DNA of 59,578 nucleotides from Paenibacillus tepidiphilus (GCF_008635795.1 NZ_VWRQ01000033.1:1-59578), one strand, 5' to 3'; shown: positions 41,830 through 50,943, counted from the stretch's first letter. Made by a program: numbers and translations. Notes: generated by a model from the letters alone, not told the origin.

Positions 41830-44800
41830 CTAATGCTTGGCATGAAGACGCGTAGCCTGTGCAGAACAATACGGGCAGCGCTCCACCTCTCCCGGGATGC
41901 CGGCGGTTCCGGTAATATACTTCCGGTCCTCCCTGCGGATCTCCTCAAGGGCACATTCCGGCAGCGCAGCGGTCAGATCATGCAGCGTGCCCCGCTGCTT
42001 GTCCAGCAGGTATGCGAACACCGGAGCGTCCATCTTGTTGATCAGATGCGTGCCGCCGTATATCAGCTCGTTCTCTTCCAGGAAGATGTTCTCACTGCTG
42101 ACCTGGCTGAGCTTCAGCGGTGTAGTGTTGATATATTCATCGTTGCGGCTGAGGTACACAATGTCTCCCGGCTCAAAGACGGCGATTTTCAGGGAAAAGG
42201 TGTCTGCGCCTGCCGGCAATTCATTCATGATATAAGAGCGCACGACGGCATCTCCGGGCAGGACGTATTCGATATCGCTGCCCTCAGGATAGCTGAGCTT
42301 CAGCTCCTCGCCGTCCCAGGTCCGGCATTCCAGAATATCGCCGTCGATGGAGAGGACCCTCAGCTTGACCGGGCTGTAATTGCGGTAGCGCAGCTGAATC
42401 TCCGTATTCTCCCTGAAGCCTTTGACCATCAGGGCTTTCACCTTGCTGCCGGCCGCCGCCCCTTCGGCAAGGGCCATCTGAATGCTGCCGTCATTCATCC
42501 GCACCGCGCTGTACTTCGGATATTCCACGGCCGGGCGGTAGGGACCGCTCTCCAGCGGCTCGATGCCCAGCGTATAGCACTGCAGAGAAGCCTTGACGGC
42601 GATGTCCGAAATGTAGTCCACTCCCGGCGTGTTCTTGAGCAGGGCGTAAACCTCCGATACATACAGGTTATTCCCCAGCGCCCATCCTTCGCCGTACTGC
42701 CCTCCATAGAGCGGATGAAAGAACTGCTTCAGTCCGTCAATCATCCGGCCTTCCGCCACTTTACGCTGCTCCACCGAGGTGAACGCCGCATTCGCTTCAA
42801 TGCCGATACGCACATAGTCGGGGCCGGTTACCGCTATGCGAGGCGCAGCGGAACCAAGGATGGCCGCCGTCCGTGCAAGTAAATAGGCTTCGATCTCACT
42901 GAGCAGCTCCTGGCTCGGCACCGGCTTCGGCTCATCCTTCTCCGGCACGACGATCACTGTAGCCATTCCCGGCACAAATTCCAGATCACGGTTCCGGGCA
43001 CCGAGACACTTCACCTTGGCGATGCGCGGCATGCCCTCCCGGACGAGCCATTCAATATCCTCGGCGGTGACCCCGCGGTCCCAGCTCTTCAGCGAATGCG
43101 GACCGCGCACGATGGCCTGCTCCGTCCCTTCCTGGTCAAAGCCGCCGTCCGCCGCCACCGGATTGGTTACGCCGTCCAGCCAGTCGAAGCTGTCCCACAT
43201 TCTCGTAATCGAGCCGGCGGCAACGTTGCCCGCAGCTCCCCCTCCATGCTGGTAATCGCATTTGAGATTGTCCACACCCATCGGCGGAATCATGCCGTTG
43301 CGGCCGTCGCCGAAGCTGATCGTGCCGTTGGTGCGGTCGAGCATGTAATGCCGCCCATCCGCTTCGGACAAGGAGAACGCGTCCACTTCCTCCCACAAGC
43401 TCCATTCCGCCTGACCCGAAGCCTCGCGAACCCACAGCCGCTGGCCTGGCAGCACCGGAGTCTTGGATAACTGAAAGCTCTGATTCTCTTCCCCGTTGCT
43501 GGAGCCGGGAAGCTCACCGGCAATGGTGCTGACGTTGTGCGCCCACACCACATTGGAATAGACGGCATCTATCTGCGGTGCAATCTCGAAGCTACCTTCC
43601 TCCAAACGGGCGCGAATCCAGTAATGCTCGGTCCCCAGCAGCGCACGTCGTCCAATATCCGCAGGCGCAGCGAACTGGAGCATTTCCCTGCGGGTAAAGC
43701 CCCTGGTATCATCGCTGACAGGGAGCGTCAGCCATCTGCGGCCGTCCCAGTATTCCCAGGCGATGACCGGACTGACTCCGAGCTGTTCGCCGGTCAGCGG
43801 GAAGAACAGCGACACCGGCAGATTGGCCGGATTCTCGTCGAAGGCCATATACAAGGTCGGGGACTGTTCTGTACAAGGATAAAAGGGCTTGAAATAGAGT
43901 CCTTCCTCCCTGCATTCCCGTGTTTTCTCCGCGAACGTGAAATTATTCTCTGTCAGCACAACCTCAGGACAATCCTCCAGCGTGTATTGATAAGCAATAC
44001 TGAGCTTCTGCAGGGAAGGCGGCTTAAAGGTCGCTTCGGTATATTGCAGCTGGGCAATGGTCACCGTGCTGTCTCCAACCTGCACCTCCTCGTCCTTGTA
44101 GCCGTATTTCGCTTCCTCTCCGTAATGGCCCCCGGTAATACGCAGCCGGATCCAGTAATTGTCCTCACCGTTCAGCTCCGTTCTGCGGATGCCCGGACAA
44201 CGGAAGCGCACGATGCCGCTGGCGGTCAGAAGATCGGGGCGCCCCGTCCCTTCCCCTATGCCGGTCTGGGTTTCCGGCTGCAAGTCCGTAATTGCGTCCC
44301 ATCCCGCGCCGTCCCAATACTCCCAGCTAAGCTGTACGGACTTCGTATCCGGCAGCGGACTGATGGCCGGGTCGGACAACGCAATATGCAGGGCGATCTC
44401 GCCGCCTTCCTTGGAGAACGCCTCGCCGCAGGCAATATAGAACGTATCGTTCACCTTCGGCTTCTCGCCGAACGGGTAATAGTCCTTGCCCAAATCAAGC
44501 GCCGCTCCGCCTCCGAGTGCGGTGTCCGGCTGCAGCGGCGCGGGACTGGCAATGCTGAGCGCCAGATGAAGCCCTTCAATGTCCGGCATGTCTGCGGCCG
44601 AAGACAACTCGGTCCGGAGCTCCGCATACAGCCATTTGCTGTTCCATTCCCGAGTAGCGCCCGCTGCGTCATAGCCGGTGACCGTTTTGGCCTGGACTCC
44701 GCTCAGACCGTCGAACTGGTAGGCCGCTCCCCAGATGGAATCGCCCCATTCCCGGCTGACCGCAGGGGTAAGCCGGACGGCGTTCCCGTCCTTATCGAAG

Positions 44801-45477
44801 CAGAACCAGTCCATCGCCAGCGGCACGGCTCCCTGTCTGCCCGTTCCGCCCTCTGGTCCCCCCATGTCTTCCGGCTTGTTCAGATACACCGTTAACCGGC
44901 TTCCGGCTTCCCCGAAGCCCAGCAGCTGCTCATGGCCCAGATACAGCCGGTGAATCACTGCGGCGTCTCCGGTGAACAGCTCCGCTCTGCCGCCTGCAGC
45001 TTCATCCGAGAACAAAATATCATGGCTGCTCCACTTGTCCCGCAGCGGATCAAGGCTGGCTGCCCGGACCAGCCGGGGACGGATCACGGTCAGATCCTTG
45101 TCAGTCTCGAAGATCAGTTCCCCGCCGCTCGCGGGCTGGGCGGATACCTTGCTGCCCGCCGGGATGGTGCCTGTACCTGCGGCGTCATCCTTCAGCGCAA
45201 ACAGCAGCGGCGCCTTGGCTGCCCGCGGCGGTGTCGGGCTGATGCCGACCATGTTCAGAAAGGAGATCAAGTGCTTCTCCGGGGCCTTGTTCAGCCGCTC
45301 CGTTACCTTACCAAGCATATCCGTAAAGATATGGATCATGGCTTCGGCCTTCTTATCGGCTGCAAGCTCGGTCAGGTCACTCCATTCCTTGGCGCAATAC
45401 CTGTAAATTAAGCTTCGCAGCTCCGTAACCAGCTGTTCCTGATTGCGGCTATCAATCATTGGCACTGAGTTTGGCAT
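41830..45477 (-). CDS. Large putative baseplate assembly protein (Pvc11-like, J family)
   Basis: A 1215-residue protein at the position of Pvc11/Afp11 (T4 gp6-like). Residues 1-100 contain LRSLIYRYCAKEWSDLTELA and the J-type VTERLNKAPEKHLISFLNMVG. The centre carries several repeated beta domains marked by SWEYWDGAGWDAI and AWEYWDGRRWLTL. Residues about 740-960 hold the conserved J core (ISFGDGRNGMIPPMGVDNLK, AEDIEWLVREGMPRIAKVKC, LYVSEVYALLKNTPGVDYIS). The extreme C-terminus has C-x-x-C (RCPYCSAQATRLHAKH), a possible metal-binding end. The start shares one base with the gp25 stop (TAATG). Confidence 0.87.
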   Translation of the reverse strand: MPNSVPMIDSRNQEQLVTELRSLIYRYCAKEWSDLTELAADKKAEAMIHIFTDMLGKVTERLNKAPEKHLISFLNMVGISPTPPRAAKAPLLFALKDDAAGTGTIPAGSKVSAQPASGGELIFETDKDLTVIRPRLVRAASLDPLRDKWSSHDILFSDEAAGGRAELFTGDAAVIHRLYLGHEQLLGFGEAGSRLTVYLNKPEDMGGPEGGTGRQGAVPLAMDWFCFDKDGNAVRLTPAVSREWGDSIWGAAYQFDGLSGVQAKTVTGYDAAGATREWNSKWLYAELRTELSSAADMPDIEGLHLALSIASPAPLQPDTALGGGAALDLGKDYYPFGEKPKVNDTFYIACGEAFSKEGGEIALHIALSDPAISPLPDTKSVQLSWEYWDGAGWDAITDLQPETQTGIGEGTGRPDLLTASGIVRFRCPGIRRTELNGEDNYWIRLRITGGHYGEEAKYGYKDEEVQVGDSTVTIAQLQYTEATFKPPSLQKLSIAYQYTLEDCPEVVLTENNFTFAEKTRECREEGLYFKPFYPCTEQSPTLYMAFDENPANLPVSLFFPLTGEQLGVSPVIAWEYWDGRRWLTLPVSDDTRGFTRREMLQFAAPADIGRRALLGTEHYWIRARLEEGSFEIAPQIDAVYSNVVWAHNVSTIAGELPGSSNGEENQSFQLSKTPVLPGQRLWVREASGQAEWSLWEEVDAFSLSEADGRHYMLDRTNGTISFGDGRNGMIPPMGVDNLKCDYQHGGGAAGNVAAGSITRMWDSFDWLDGVTNPVAADGGFDQEGTEQAIVRGPHSLKSWDRGVTAEDIEWLVREGMPRIAKVKCLGARNRDLEFVPGMATVIVVPEKDEPKPVPSQELLSEIEAYLLARTAAILGSAAPRIAVTGPDYVRIGIEANAAFTSVEQRKVAEGRMIDGLKQFFHPLYGGQYGEGWALGNNLYVSEVYALLKNTPGVDYISDIAVKASLQCYTLGIEPLESGPYRPAVEYPKYSAVRMNDGSIQMALAEGAAAGSKVKALMVKGFRENTEIQLRYRNYSPVKLRVLSIDGDILECRTWDGEELKLSYPEGSDIEYVLPGDAVVRSYIMNELPAGADTFSLKIAVFEPGDIVYLSRNDEYINTTPLKLSQVSSENIFLEENELIYGGTHLINKMDAPVFAYLLDKQRGTLHDLTAALPECALEEIRREDRKYITGTAGIPGEVERCPYCSAQATRLHAKH

Positions 45478-45872
45478 TATTTCCCCACGCTTTCAAGGAA
45501 GAATGGATACACCAGATTGTATTTACTGTTGCTGGCCCGGATGGAATATTCAATGGATACGTCGAGCTGTGACTGGTTGGCCAGCGGCGTTACCGTAATA
45601 TCCTCCACCTCAATCCGCGGCTCCCAGTTCAGCAGCGCTTCTTCGATATAGCTGCGGATCAGTGTGGCCGTGCTCATATTGTTCGGCGCAAAGACCAGCT
45701 CGCTGAGCCGGCAGCCGAAATCGGGACGCATGACCCGTTCCCCGCGCGCGGTAGACAGGATCAGGAGGATCGACTCCCTGATGGCGTCTTCACCGGCGGA
45801 TACACTGGTGCTGCCCCGCTGCACAGCGAACGGAAACCTCCAGCCCCGGCCCAAGAAATCTACTACTTCCAT
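45477..45872 (-). CDS. gp25-like baseplate wedge protein
   Basis: A 131-residue gp25/IraD-type protein (Pvc9/Afp9 equivalent) that nucleates sheath assembly on the baseplate. The family signature is clear: GEDAIRESILLILSTARGER, VMRPDFGCRLSELVFAPNN and IEEALLNWEPRIEVEDITV. It includes the conserved E-P-R motif (EPR). The start follows TAGGAGG by eight bases. It lies between PAAR and the large baseplate protein, the usual eCIS order. Confidence 0.9.
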   Translation of the reverse strand: MEVVDFLGRGWRFPFAVQRGSTSVSAGEDAIRESILLILSTARGERVMRPDFGCRLSELVFAPNNMSTATLIRSYIEEALLNWEPRIEVEDITVTPLANQSQLDVSIEYSIRASNSKYNLVYPFFLESVGK

Positions 45873-45876
45873 CTTG

Positions 45877-46263
45877 CTAACCTCCTATAAAAACCGTTCC
45901 CGCCGCAATCACCTTGCCTACGGGCAGATCGGCCGGATCATTGCAGGTCTTGGCCGCGTCCCCGCTCCGCGCCGCCAGCTTGCCGTTAATCTTGACGCTG
46001 GCGCTTCCGGCGACAATGGTGCCTTTGTTGTGGGGCGGCTTCTGAAACGGGCCGCCTTGGGGAACATGTCCCGGCGTATTCGTAGCCGTGGAATCGACTG
46101 TGGCGGCGGGCTGGCCCATAATATTGACGTTGCCGCTGAGTGCGCCGTCGATGATCCCCGTATACGGGTGCGGCAACGGAGTCGGCGCCGGTCCGGGGAG
46201 AATGACAATATGCATATCCGTGGCAACAATGCGGTCGCCCTTCTTGGCCGCCGGTTGTCCCAT
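45877..46263 (-). CDS. PAAR-domain spike tip protein
   Basis: A 128-residue PAAR protein that should sit as a sharp cone on the spike and pierce the target membrane. It has GQPAAKKGDRIVATDMHIV at the start, with the long Pro-rich insertion (PGPAPTPLPHPYTG) found in eCIS PAAR proteins, NVNIMGQPAATVDS, and KINGKLAARSGDAAKTCNDP near the end. His and Cys residues (H18, H32, H65, C107 region) could hold the metal ion. No effector domain is fused. GAGGGAG stands eight bases before ATG 46263. Confidence 0.88.
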   Translation of the reverse strand: MGQPAAKKGDRIVATDMHIVILPGPAPTPLPHPYTGIIDGALSGNVNIMGQPAATVDSTATNTPGHVPQGGPFQKPPHNKGTIVAGSASVKINGKLAARSGDAAKTCNDPADLPVGKVIAAGTVFIGG

Positions 46264-46294
46264 ACCTCCAGCTCCCTCGCTAATTGATGTTCAG

Positions 46295-47017
46295 TTAATT
46301 CAGGTTAATCGTCGCTCCTTTGAGCGCCATACTGCCCGCTGCCTTGACATTCATCCCGGCCTTGGCTTCAATCTTGGTGTCAGCGGAGGAGTTAATTTCT
46401 ACCGTCTGGGCAGTCAGCGTCAGCTTGCCGCTGGGAGCAGAAAGCTCCAGATCCTTGCCGGAAATGATGGAGACCTTGTTGTCCTTCGTCTGGATCATGA
46501 TTTTGTTCTTGCCTGACTTGTCGATAATCTGGATGCTTTCGCTGCCGCTCTTGTCATCCAGCAGGATTGAGTGGCCTTTAGCCGAGGTCAGCTTGATACG
46601 CTCTTCGCCGCTCTTGTCGCTGAACTCAACCAGATGCCCGCTCCGGGTCTTCACAACCCGCAGATTGTTCTTGCCGTCGGCATTCGTCTCGGGCGGTTCA
46701 TCCTTGCCGTTCCAGAGGGAGCCGATCACATACGGCCGGTTGACATCCCCGTTCTCAAAGGCCACAAGCACCTCATCATCCACCTCCGGCAGAAAAAAAA
46801 CACCTCTGCCCTTGCCCGTCATCAGAGAAGCGATGCGCGCCCAGTTGGATTCGGCCATGCCCAGCAGCGGAATCTTGACTTTTACCCGCCCGGGACCCGG
46901 CTTCTCCTTATCGTTCACCGCATCGTTCTTGATCACAATTCCTGTCAGAACGCCGTAAATCCGCCCGTCATTCAGCAGACTTTCGCTGAAGCTTCCAATT
47001 CCCGGTCCTTCGTTCAT
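46295..47017 (-). CDS. gp5/baseplate V-like spike protein
   Basis: A 240-residue spike protein. Residues about 20-110 form the OB fold (YGVLTGIVIKNDAVNDKEKP, GRVKVKIPLLG, FLPEVDDEVLVAFENGDVNR, PYVIGSLWNG), and the rest is a strand-rich stalk (GHLVEFSDKSGEERIKLTS, SGSESIQIIDKSGKNKIMIQ) typical of the trimeric beta-prism. In Photorhabdus-type particles the hub and spike are one protein (Pvc8). Here they are two, with the gp27-like gene directly upstream and a four-base overlap. The PAAR tip gene follows after 31 bp. Confidence 0.88.
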   Translation of the reverse strand: MNEGPGIGSFSESLLNDGRIYGVLTGIVIKNDAVNDKEKPGPGRVKVKIPLLGMAESNWARIASLMTGKGRGVFFLPEVDDEVLVAFENGDVNRPYVIGSLWNGKDEPPETNADGKNNLRVVKTRSGHLVEFSDKSGEERIKLTSAKGHSILLDDKSGSESIQIIDKSGKNKIMIQTKDNKVSIISGKDLELSAPSGKLTLTAQTVEINSSADTKIEAKAGMNVKAAGSMALKGATINLN

Positions 47018-48057
47018 AGGCCTGTCCTCTTTACTCTAAAAGTCGTTGTGTACCCCTTACTGTCCAGCTTGTGGACGGTGGACACAACGTAATAGATCCC
47101 GCTGAAGCGCTCGCCCATGCCGAGCAGCTTCACCGTCTGGCCCGCGCGCAGCTGCGGATTGCCCCAGCACATGCCTTCGCCGGCGATAAAATCGCGCAGC
47201 CTGCTGTTGTATGCGGCGCTGGCCAGCGCCTTCGCTTCGCTCATATCGAGCAGATTCTCCGCCATAATGGCAATCGGCGATTCCTCGATCCCCTTGGCGG
47301 AGATCGCATACCCGGTCTCCTTGCCGCCCATCTTGGCTGTCTCGTCACCCGCCTTGGCCTCGGCCTCCAGCGCTTTCTTCTCCTTGACATCCCAGCCGCG
47401 GACCTTGACCTTGCTGCCGCGGGTCAGCGTCCGCAGCTCCAGGTTCAGCCGTTCAAAATCCTTCTTGAAGCTCAGCTCCGGCAGCGTCGGTGCCTTCTGT
47501 GCCCGCGACTTGACGAAATACATCGTCTTGTCGTCGGCATAGAGCTCATAATCGAGCTGCGCGGCCCGTTCCAGCAGAAACTCGTAGTTGCTCTGATTGT
47601 TCTGGAACAGGTAGGGATGCACAGTAGCCGTATCGTCAACTACAGGCGACAAGCCGTGCTCCTTGGCAATTTCCGCAGCGATCTCGCTGTCCTTCTTCTT
47701 GAGGAACACCTTGCTGCGCGTGCCCATGCGGAGCCGGTGCAGCAGGTCATACCCGCGGATATCCAGTACGGAATGCTCGGAGAAATTCAGATCAAGCGAC
47801 GTAATCTCCCCGCTGATCAGCGGCACTGCTTTGTCCAGCCCGAGCGAGAGCTTCACCTTGTCGCCGGGCTTCAGCGTCTTCAGATCAATGCCGCGCCACA
47901 TGCCGCCCGCGGAGTCGACCATATTCAGCCGGATGGAGAACAAAGCCGGCAGATTGATTTCATCCTCCAGCGTCACGGCTTCCACGGCGGCCGTAAGGCC
48001 GGCGGAGAGCTTGCTTCCATTCAGTTCAATTTTGTAGTTCGCTACACTGGTGCTCAT
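47014..48057 (-). CDS. gp27/late control D-like hub protein
   Basis: A 347-residue hub protein that joins the tube to the spike. Segments ISGEITSLDLNFSEHSVLDI, RGYDLLHRLRMGTRSKVFLK, SEIAAEIAKEHGLSPVVDD and YEFLLERAAQLDYELYADD match the phage late control D/gp27 family, as do GNPQLRAGQTVKLLGMGERF and FSGIYYVVSTVHKLDSKGYT at the end. The stop overlaps the gp5-like spike gene by ATGA, implying equal synthesis of both parts of the hub-spike complex. Confidence 0.88.
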   Translation of the reverse strand: MSTSVANYKIELNGSKLSAGLTAAVEAVTLEDEINLPALFSIRLNMVDSAGGMWRGIDLKTLKPGDKVKLSLGLDKAVPLISGEITSLDLNFSEHSVLDIRGYDLLHRLRMGTRSKVFLKKKDSEIAAEIAKEHGLSPVVDDTATVHPYLFQNNQSNYEFLLERAAQLDYELYADDKTMYFVKSRAQKAPTLPELSFKKDFERLNLELRTLTRGSKVKVRGWDVKEKKALEAEAKAGDETAKMGGKETGYAISAKGIEESPIAIMAENLLDMSEAKALASAAYNSRLRDFIAGEGMCWGNPQLRAGQTVKLLGMGERFSGIYYVVSTVHKLDSKGYTTTFRVKRTGL

Positions 48058-48071
48058 CTTCAGCCCCCGCC

Positions 48072-48683
48072 TTAATCCGGAATGACCAGCGTCCTTCCGA
48101 TATCATTTTTGCCGGGAAAGCCAATCGGATTGACAATCCCGTTCAGTTCGGCAATTCTCCGCCAGGCCAGCGGCTCCTTCAGCGCTTCATTCGCGATGAG
48201 ATCCAGCCGGTCGCCGCTCTTGACGATCCACAGCTTGCGGCAGGCATTCAAGCCCTGGTTGTCCTCGACCGTCTTATCCGGCTCATCCGTAATGAACGTG
48301 ACATCCAGCAGCGAGCGTACGGGCGTACCGTTCTCCAGGAACATCGTGAACTTCTGCTCGATCTTGCTCAGCAGCCCGCGGTACGTAAAGCCGCCCCAGA
48401 CAAACATGCACACCGGCGGCCGCTTCGTGCTCTTTCCGCTGACCTTGGGGTCAAGCAGTGAGGTCAGCTTGCGGGTCAGCTTGCGCACATCGCTGCGCTT
48501 CTCGTAGGTATCGTAGAACAAAGAAACCTTGAACTCCGGCGTTTCGCTAATCTGGAACTGCTTGTTGTTCTTCTCGCCCGTATATTTCCCTTCAAAAGAA
48601 ACGGTGTACTCATTGGGGTTATACATCACCTCAATGGCACCGCCGCCCATATCCAGCGGAATAATCTTCGCTTTCTCCGCCAT
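48072..48683 (-). CDS. LysM-domain tube-baseplate adaptor (Pvc7-like)
   Basis: A 203-residue protein with an N-terminal tail-adaptor domain (VMYNPNEYTVSFEGKYTGEK, LFYDTYEKRSDVRKLTRKL, FVWGGFTYRGLLSKIEQKF) and a C-terminal LysM (RKLWIVKSGDRLDLIANEAL, RRIAELNGIVNP, TLVIPD). In eCIS particles Pvc7 forms a ring between the tube and the hub. The start shares one base with the stop of the preceding gene (TAATG). Length and domain order are as expected. Confidence 0.9.
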   Translation of the reverse strand: MAEKAKIIPLDMGGGAIEVMYNPNEYTVSFEGKYTGEKNNKQFQISETPEFKVSLFYDTYEKRSDVRKLTRKLTSLLDPKVSGKSTKRPPVCMFVWGGFTYRGLLSKIEQKFTMFLENGTPVRSLLDVTFITDEPDKTVEDNQGLNACRKLWIVKSGDRLDLIANEALKEPLAWRRIAELNGIVNPIGFPGKNDIGRTLVIPD

Positions 48684-50263
48684 TATCTAAGCCCCCTCCG
48701 GTCATTGCGAATGGCTATTCGTTTCTCCAGCACCTGATATACCCGCTCCGCCAGCTGATTGATCTCTTCCGCACTGACCTTCGGTTGCCGGGCAGCCTCC
48801 CTGGCCACCGGCGCAGCCGCAGCCGGGGGATTCCCTTCTGCCTGCGGAGGCTGAATGTGCTCCGCCGCTTGCCCTGCCGGCTTGCCCGCTGCCGCTCCCG
48901 CCGCAGCCTTCCACTGCGCTGGGCTGTGATGAAGCAGCTCTGCAACTGTAAGCTCCGCTGTGCCGGACATGGCCCGCCCCGGCGGCTTCACTGCCGGTCT
49001 GTTCAGCAGCTCCGGCATCACGGGAAGCACCTGCCCGCTGACGGGATACACCGGCGGGGCAGATCGCCGATACGGTCCGATCACATCAACGGACCGGGTC
49101 CGCTGCTGCAGCATCGGGAGTTCCGTCCGGGATTCCTGAGCGGAAGCCGGAAGCGGACTCATTAGTGTATTCCGCTCACCCGCAGCGCGTTGAGTGACTG
49201 TTCTAGCAGGAAAGATTGTCCGTCCGCTCTCAGCGGAAGGGCTCCGGTATGCAAGTCCGGCCAGCACTGTGGCTACGCCCTTTCCGGCAGTAAGCTTCAG
49301 CAGTTCAGGCAGAGTCCGCTGCGGCTGCGTAACAGCTGCCGCAGGTACGGGGCCATCCGGATCAGCTGATCCGCCGGACCGGGCCGTTCCCGCCTGCATC
49401 ACCGTTCCGGGTAATGAGGCCGCCGCCTGCCGTCCAGGCCCAAGACTTAACGGAATCATCCGTTGTGACGAAGCTGAATATTGCTGCACTTCCTGCAGAT
49501 TAGAGGAAGAACGGGCCTCGCTATGATGGAAACGGCTCTGCAGAATCCGCAGCTGCCGTCCGGACTTTACCGATTGCCAGGGGTCATCAGCCGCAATAAT
49601 ACCACTTTTATCCGTTGTTATATGCTGTAATCGTTCTGTTCTTACTCCGCCTGAACTCCGGGTTCCGCCCTCCTCTTCTGAAGAAGCAGACCGGATGACC
49701 CCCAGCCCGCGCTCTGCAGGCAGCCGGTAGCCGGGCGCAAGCTGCCGCTCCGGCAGCCTTGCTCTACCTGCCGAAAGCTCCAGCTCTCTTGCCGGCTGCG
49801 GAACCGGCCTGGCGTAATGTCCGGCGGCGTTACCGGCTGCTTCCTGCTCCGGATGCTGCAGCAGAGCAGCGGAAGCGGCTACCCTGACGGCAGCTCCGGA
49901 ACCTCCCGGATTCACCCGCTCCGGGCCGGGAGGATTCACCTGCTGGCGGATGACGATGCTTGAGGTATGCTTCACAAGCAGTGTCCGGATTACCCGTTCC
50001 GGCGCAGCCGTGCTTGTCATTGGCTGGTGGACGGATGCCTGCCGGATTTGGATAAGCCGCACAGGATGTATGTTCGTAACAGCGGCTGGAGCAGCATGGG
50101 CCTCGGGCCAGCCAGACAGCTGAAAGCTCAGCTTGCGCAGAATCAGGCCGAAAAGCGCCTGGCGATGGCGGATGATTCCGTATTTCCCGCTGATCCTGCC
50201 GGCAAAGTCAGGCGCTGCAAGAGTCCCCGGGGCGTTTATCCGCTTTAACAAGATCGGGCTCAT
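48683..50263 (-). CDS. Pro/Ala/Arg-rich eCIS protein of unknown role
   Basis: A 526-residue protein of low complexity, rich in Ala, Pro, Arg, Ser and Gln and poor in aromatic residues, so mostly disordered. Only the last 35 residues look folded: SAEEINQLAERVYQVLEKRI ends in NDRRGLR. I recall this amphipathic C-terminal helix from proteins at the same place in other eCIS loci. ATG 50263 comes 2 bases after the tube 2 stop; the frame extends to 50356 inside tube 2. Gene position (between tube 2 and LysM) is where an Afp6-like part belongs. It could stand in for a tape measure, but a tape measure is normally helical. High GC and codon use agree with the neighbours. Confidence 0.65.
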   Translation of the reverse strand: MSPILLKRINAPGTLAAPDFAGRISGKYGIIRHRQALFGLILRKLSFQLSGWPEAHAAPAAVTNIHPVRLIQIRQASVHQPMTSTAAPERVIRTLLVKHTSSIVIRQQVNPPGPERVNPGGSGAAVRVAASAALLQHPEQEAAGNAAGHYARPVPQPARELELSAGRARLPERQLAPGYRLPAERGLGVIRSASSEEEGGTRSSGGVRTERLQHITTDKSGIIAADDPWQSVKSGRQLRILQSRFHHSEARSSSNLQEVQQYSASSQRMIPLSLGPGRQAAASLPGTVMQAGTARSGGSADPDGPVPAAAVTQPQRTLPELLKLTAGKGVATVLAGLAYRSPSAESGRTIFPARTVTQRAAGERNTLMSPLPASAQESRTELPMLQQRTRSVDVIGPYRRSAPPVYPVSGQVLPVMPELLNRPAVKPPGRAMSGTAELTVAELLHHSPAQWKAAAGAAAGKPAGQAAEHIQPPQAEGNPPAAAAPVAREAARQPKVSAEEINQLAERVYQVLEKRIAIRNDRRGLR

Positions 50264-50265
50264 CG

Positions 50266-50742
50266 TTATCTGTACCGGTACAGCCCGTTGTGGGTCAGCA
50301 CCAGGCTTTCCACCGCAATGCTGCTGCTGCCTGCATTGAACGCCGGGCCTTCCCATTTAATCGGGCAGGCTTCGATGAAATTCCACCAGACCTGCGGATT
50401 GCCGGAATGATCCAGCAGGCAGATCGAGCCGCTGCGCCGGCTGATGACCCCATTCATCACTTTTTGATACCAGTTCCATAAATAATTGTCGCCGGTCACT
50501 CCATTCTTGAGTGTCAGGTCAGAGTGCTTCGTCCCCGTCAGGAACACAAATTCCTTGTGGTTCTCGCCGCCGAACGTTTTGCGCTCCACCTGGGTTTCAA
50601 TGCTCAGGCCGGAGACCTCGCTGAAGCCGGCGACCGATATTCCGTCGATCTCCACGATAAAGTTATAGGCTAGATAAGGGTCTTCCCGGTACCCCGGAAC
50701 CCAGTTCCGTCTGGCACCGATGTTCAGAATATTTGGCCGCAT
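50266..50742 (-). CDS. Inner tube protein 2 (gp19/Pvc5-like)
   Basis: A 158-residue tube protein of the T4 gp19/Hcp-like family. DPYLAYNFIVEIDGISVAGF and SEVSGLSIETQVERKTFGGE form the first strands. LTGTKHSDLTLKNGVTGDNY and the end SSIAVESLVLTHNGLYRYR complete the fold. It resembles tube 1 but is more divergent and probably forms the first ring next to the baseplate, as Pvc5 does. AGGAGGT lies four bases before the start. It follows the DUF6760 frame by 9 bp. Confidence 0.88.
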   Translation of the reverse strand: MRPNILNIGARRNWVPGYREDPYLAYNFIVEIDGISVAGFSEVSGLSIETQVERKTFGGENHKEFVFLTGTKHSDLTLKNGVTGDNYLWNWYQKVMNGVISRRSGSICLLDHSGNPQVWWNFIEACPIKWEGPAFNAGSSSIAVESLVLTHNGLYRYR

Positions 50743-50751
50743 GTTTACCTC

Positions 50752-50934
50752 CTAAGCCTCAAAGAACTCCTTCTTCTCTTCCCCTCCGCCAAGCTTCCGG
50801 TTGATGCTGCTGACCTCCCGGCACCAGCGGTCCCGCTCGGGATGCTCCAGGCCAAGCACGGTCGCATAATCCCAATGCAGATAATAGGTCAGAAAGGCTA
50901 CCTCCTCATAGAGGCGGTCAAGGGGGTAGCCGAC
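50752..50934 (-). CDS. DUF6760 protein lacking a start codon
   Basis: This 60-residue frame (VGYPLDRLYEEVAFLTYYLH, WDYATVLGLEHPERDRWCRE, VSSINRKLGGGEEKKEFFEA) is a clear DUF6760, a small family found between tail-assembly and tube genes in tailed phages and eCIS. It begins on the last base of the upstream stop codon, in the -1 frame. There is no ATG, GTG or TTG in the 22 bases open on this frame before the stop, and the first GTG inside would remove 25 residues. It must be made by -1 frameshifting from the upstream gene, by reinitiation at ATA 50937, or not at all. Its last stop is TAG at 50754. Confidence 0.75.
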   Translation of the reverse strand, partial: VGYPLDRLYEEVAFLTYYLHWDYATVLGLEHPERDRWCREVSSINRKLGGGEEKKEFFEA

Positions 50935-50943
50935 TATTCCCCC
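50896..50943 (-). promoter_or_regulatory. Candidate -1 frameshift site with stem-loop
   Basis: On the minus strand the last sense codons CCG-GGG-GAA contain five G (50943-50939). A spacer of seven bases (AATAGTC) follows, then the stem GGCTACC (50931-50925) pairing with GGTAGCC (50902-50896), with an inner CCTC-TAT-GAGG hairpin. P-site slippage GGG to GGG is perfect; the A-site pair (GAA to GGA) is not, so the site is weaker than a classic heptamer. Layout is seen in the sequence; function is inferred. Confidence 0.45.

Noticed and set aside
43537..44895. 452-codon open frame on the plus strand
   Set aside because: It is antisense to the large baseplate gene; composition is that of a shadow frame and no ribosome binding site precedes it.
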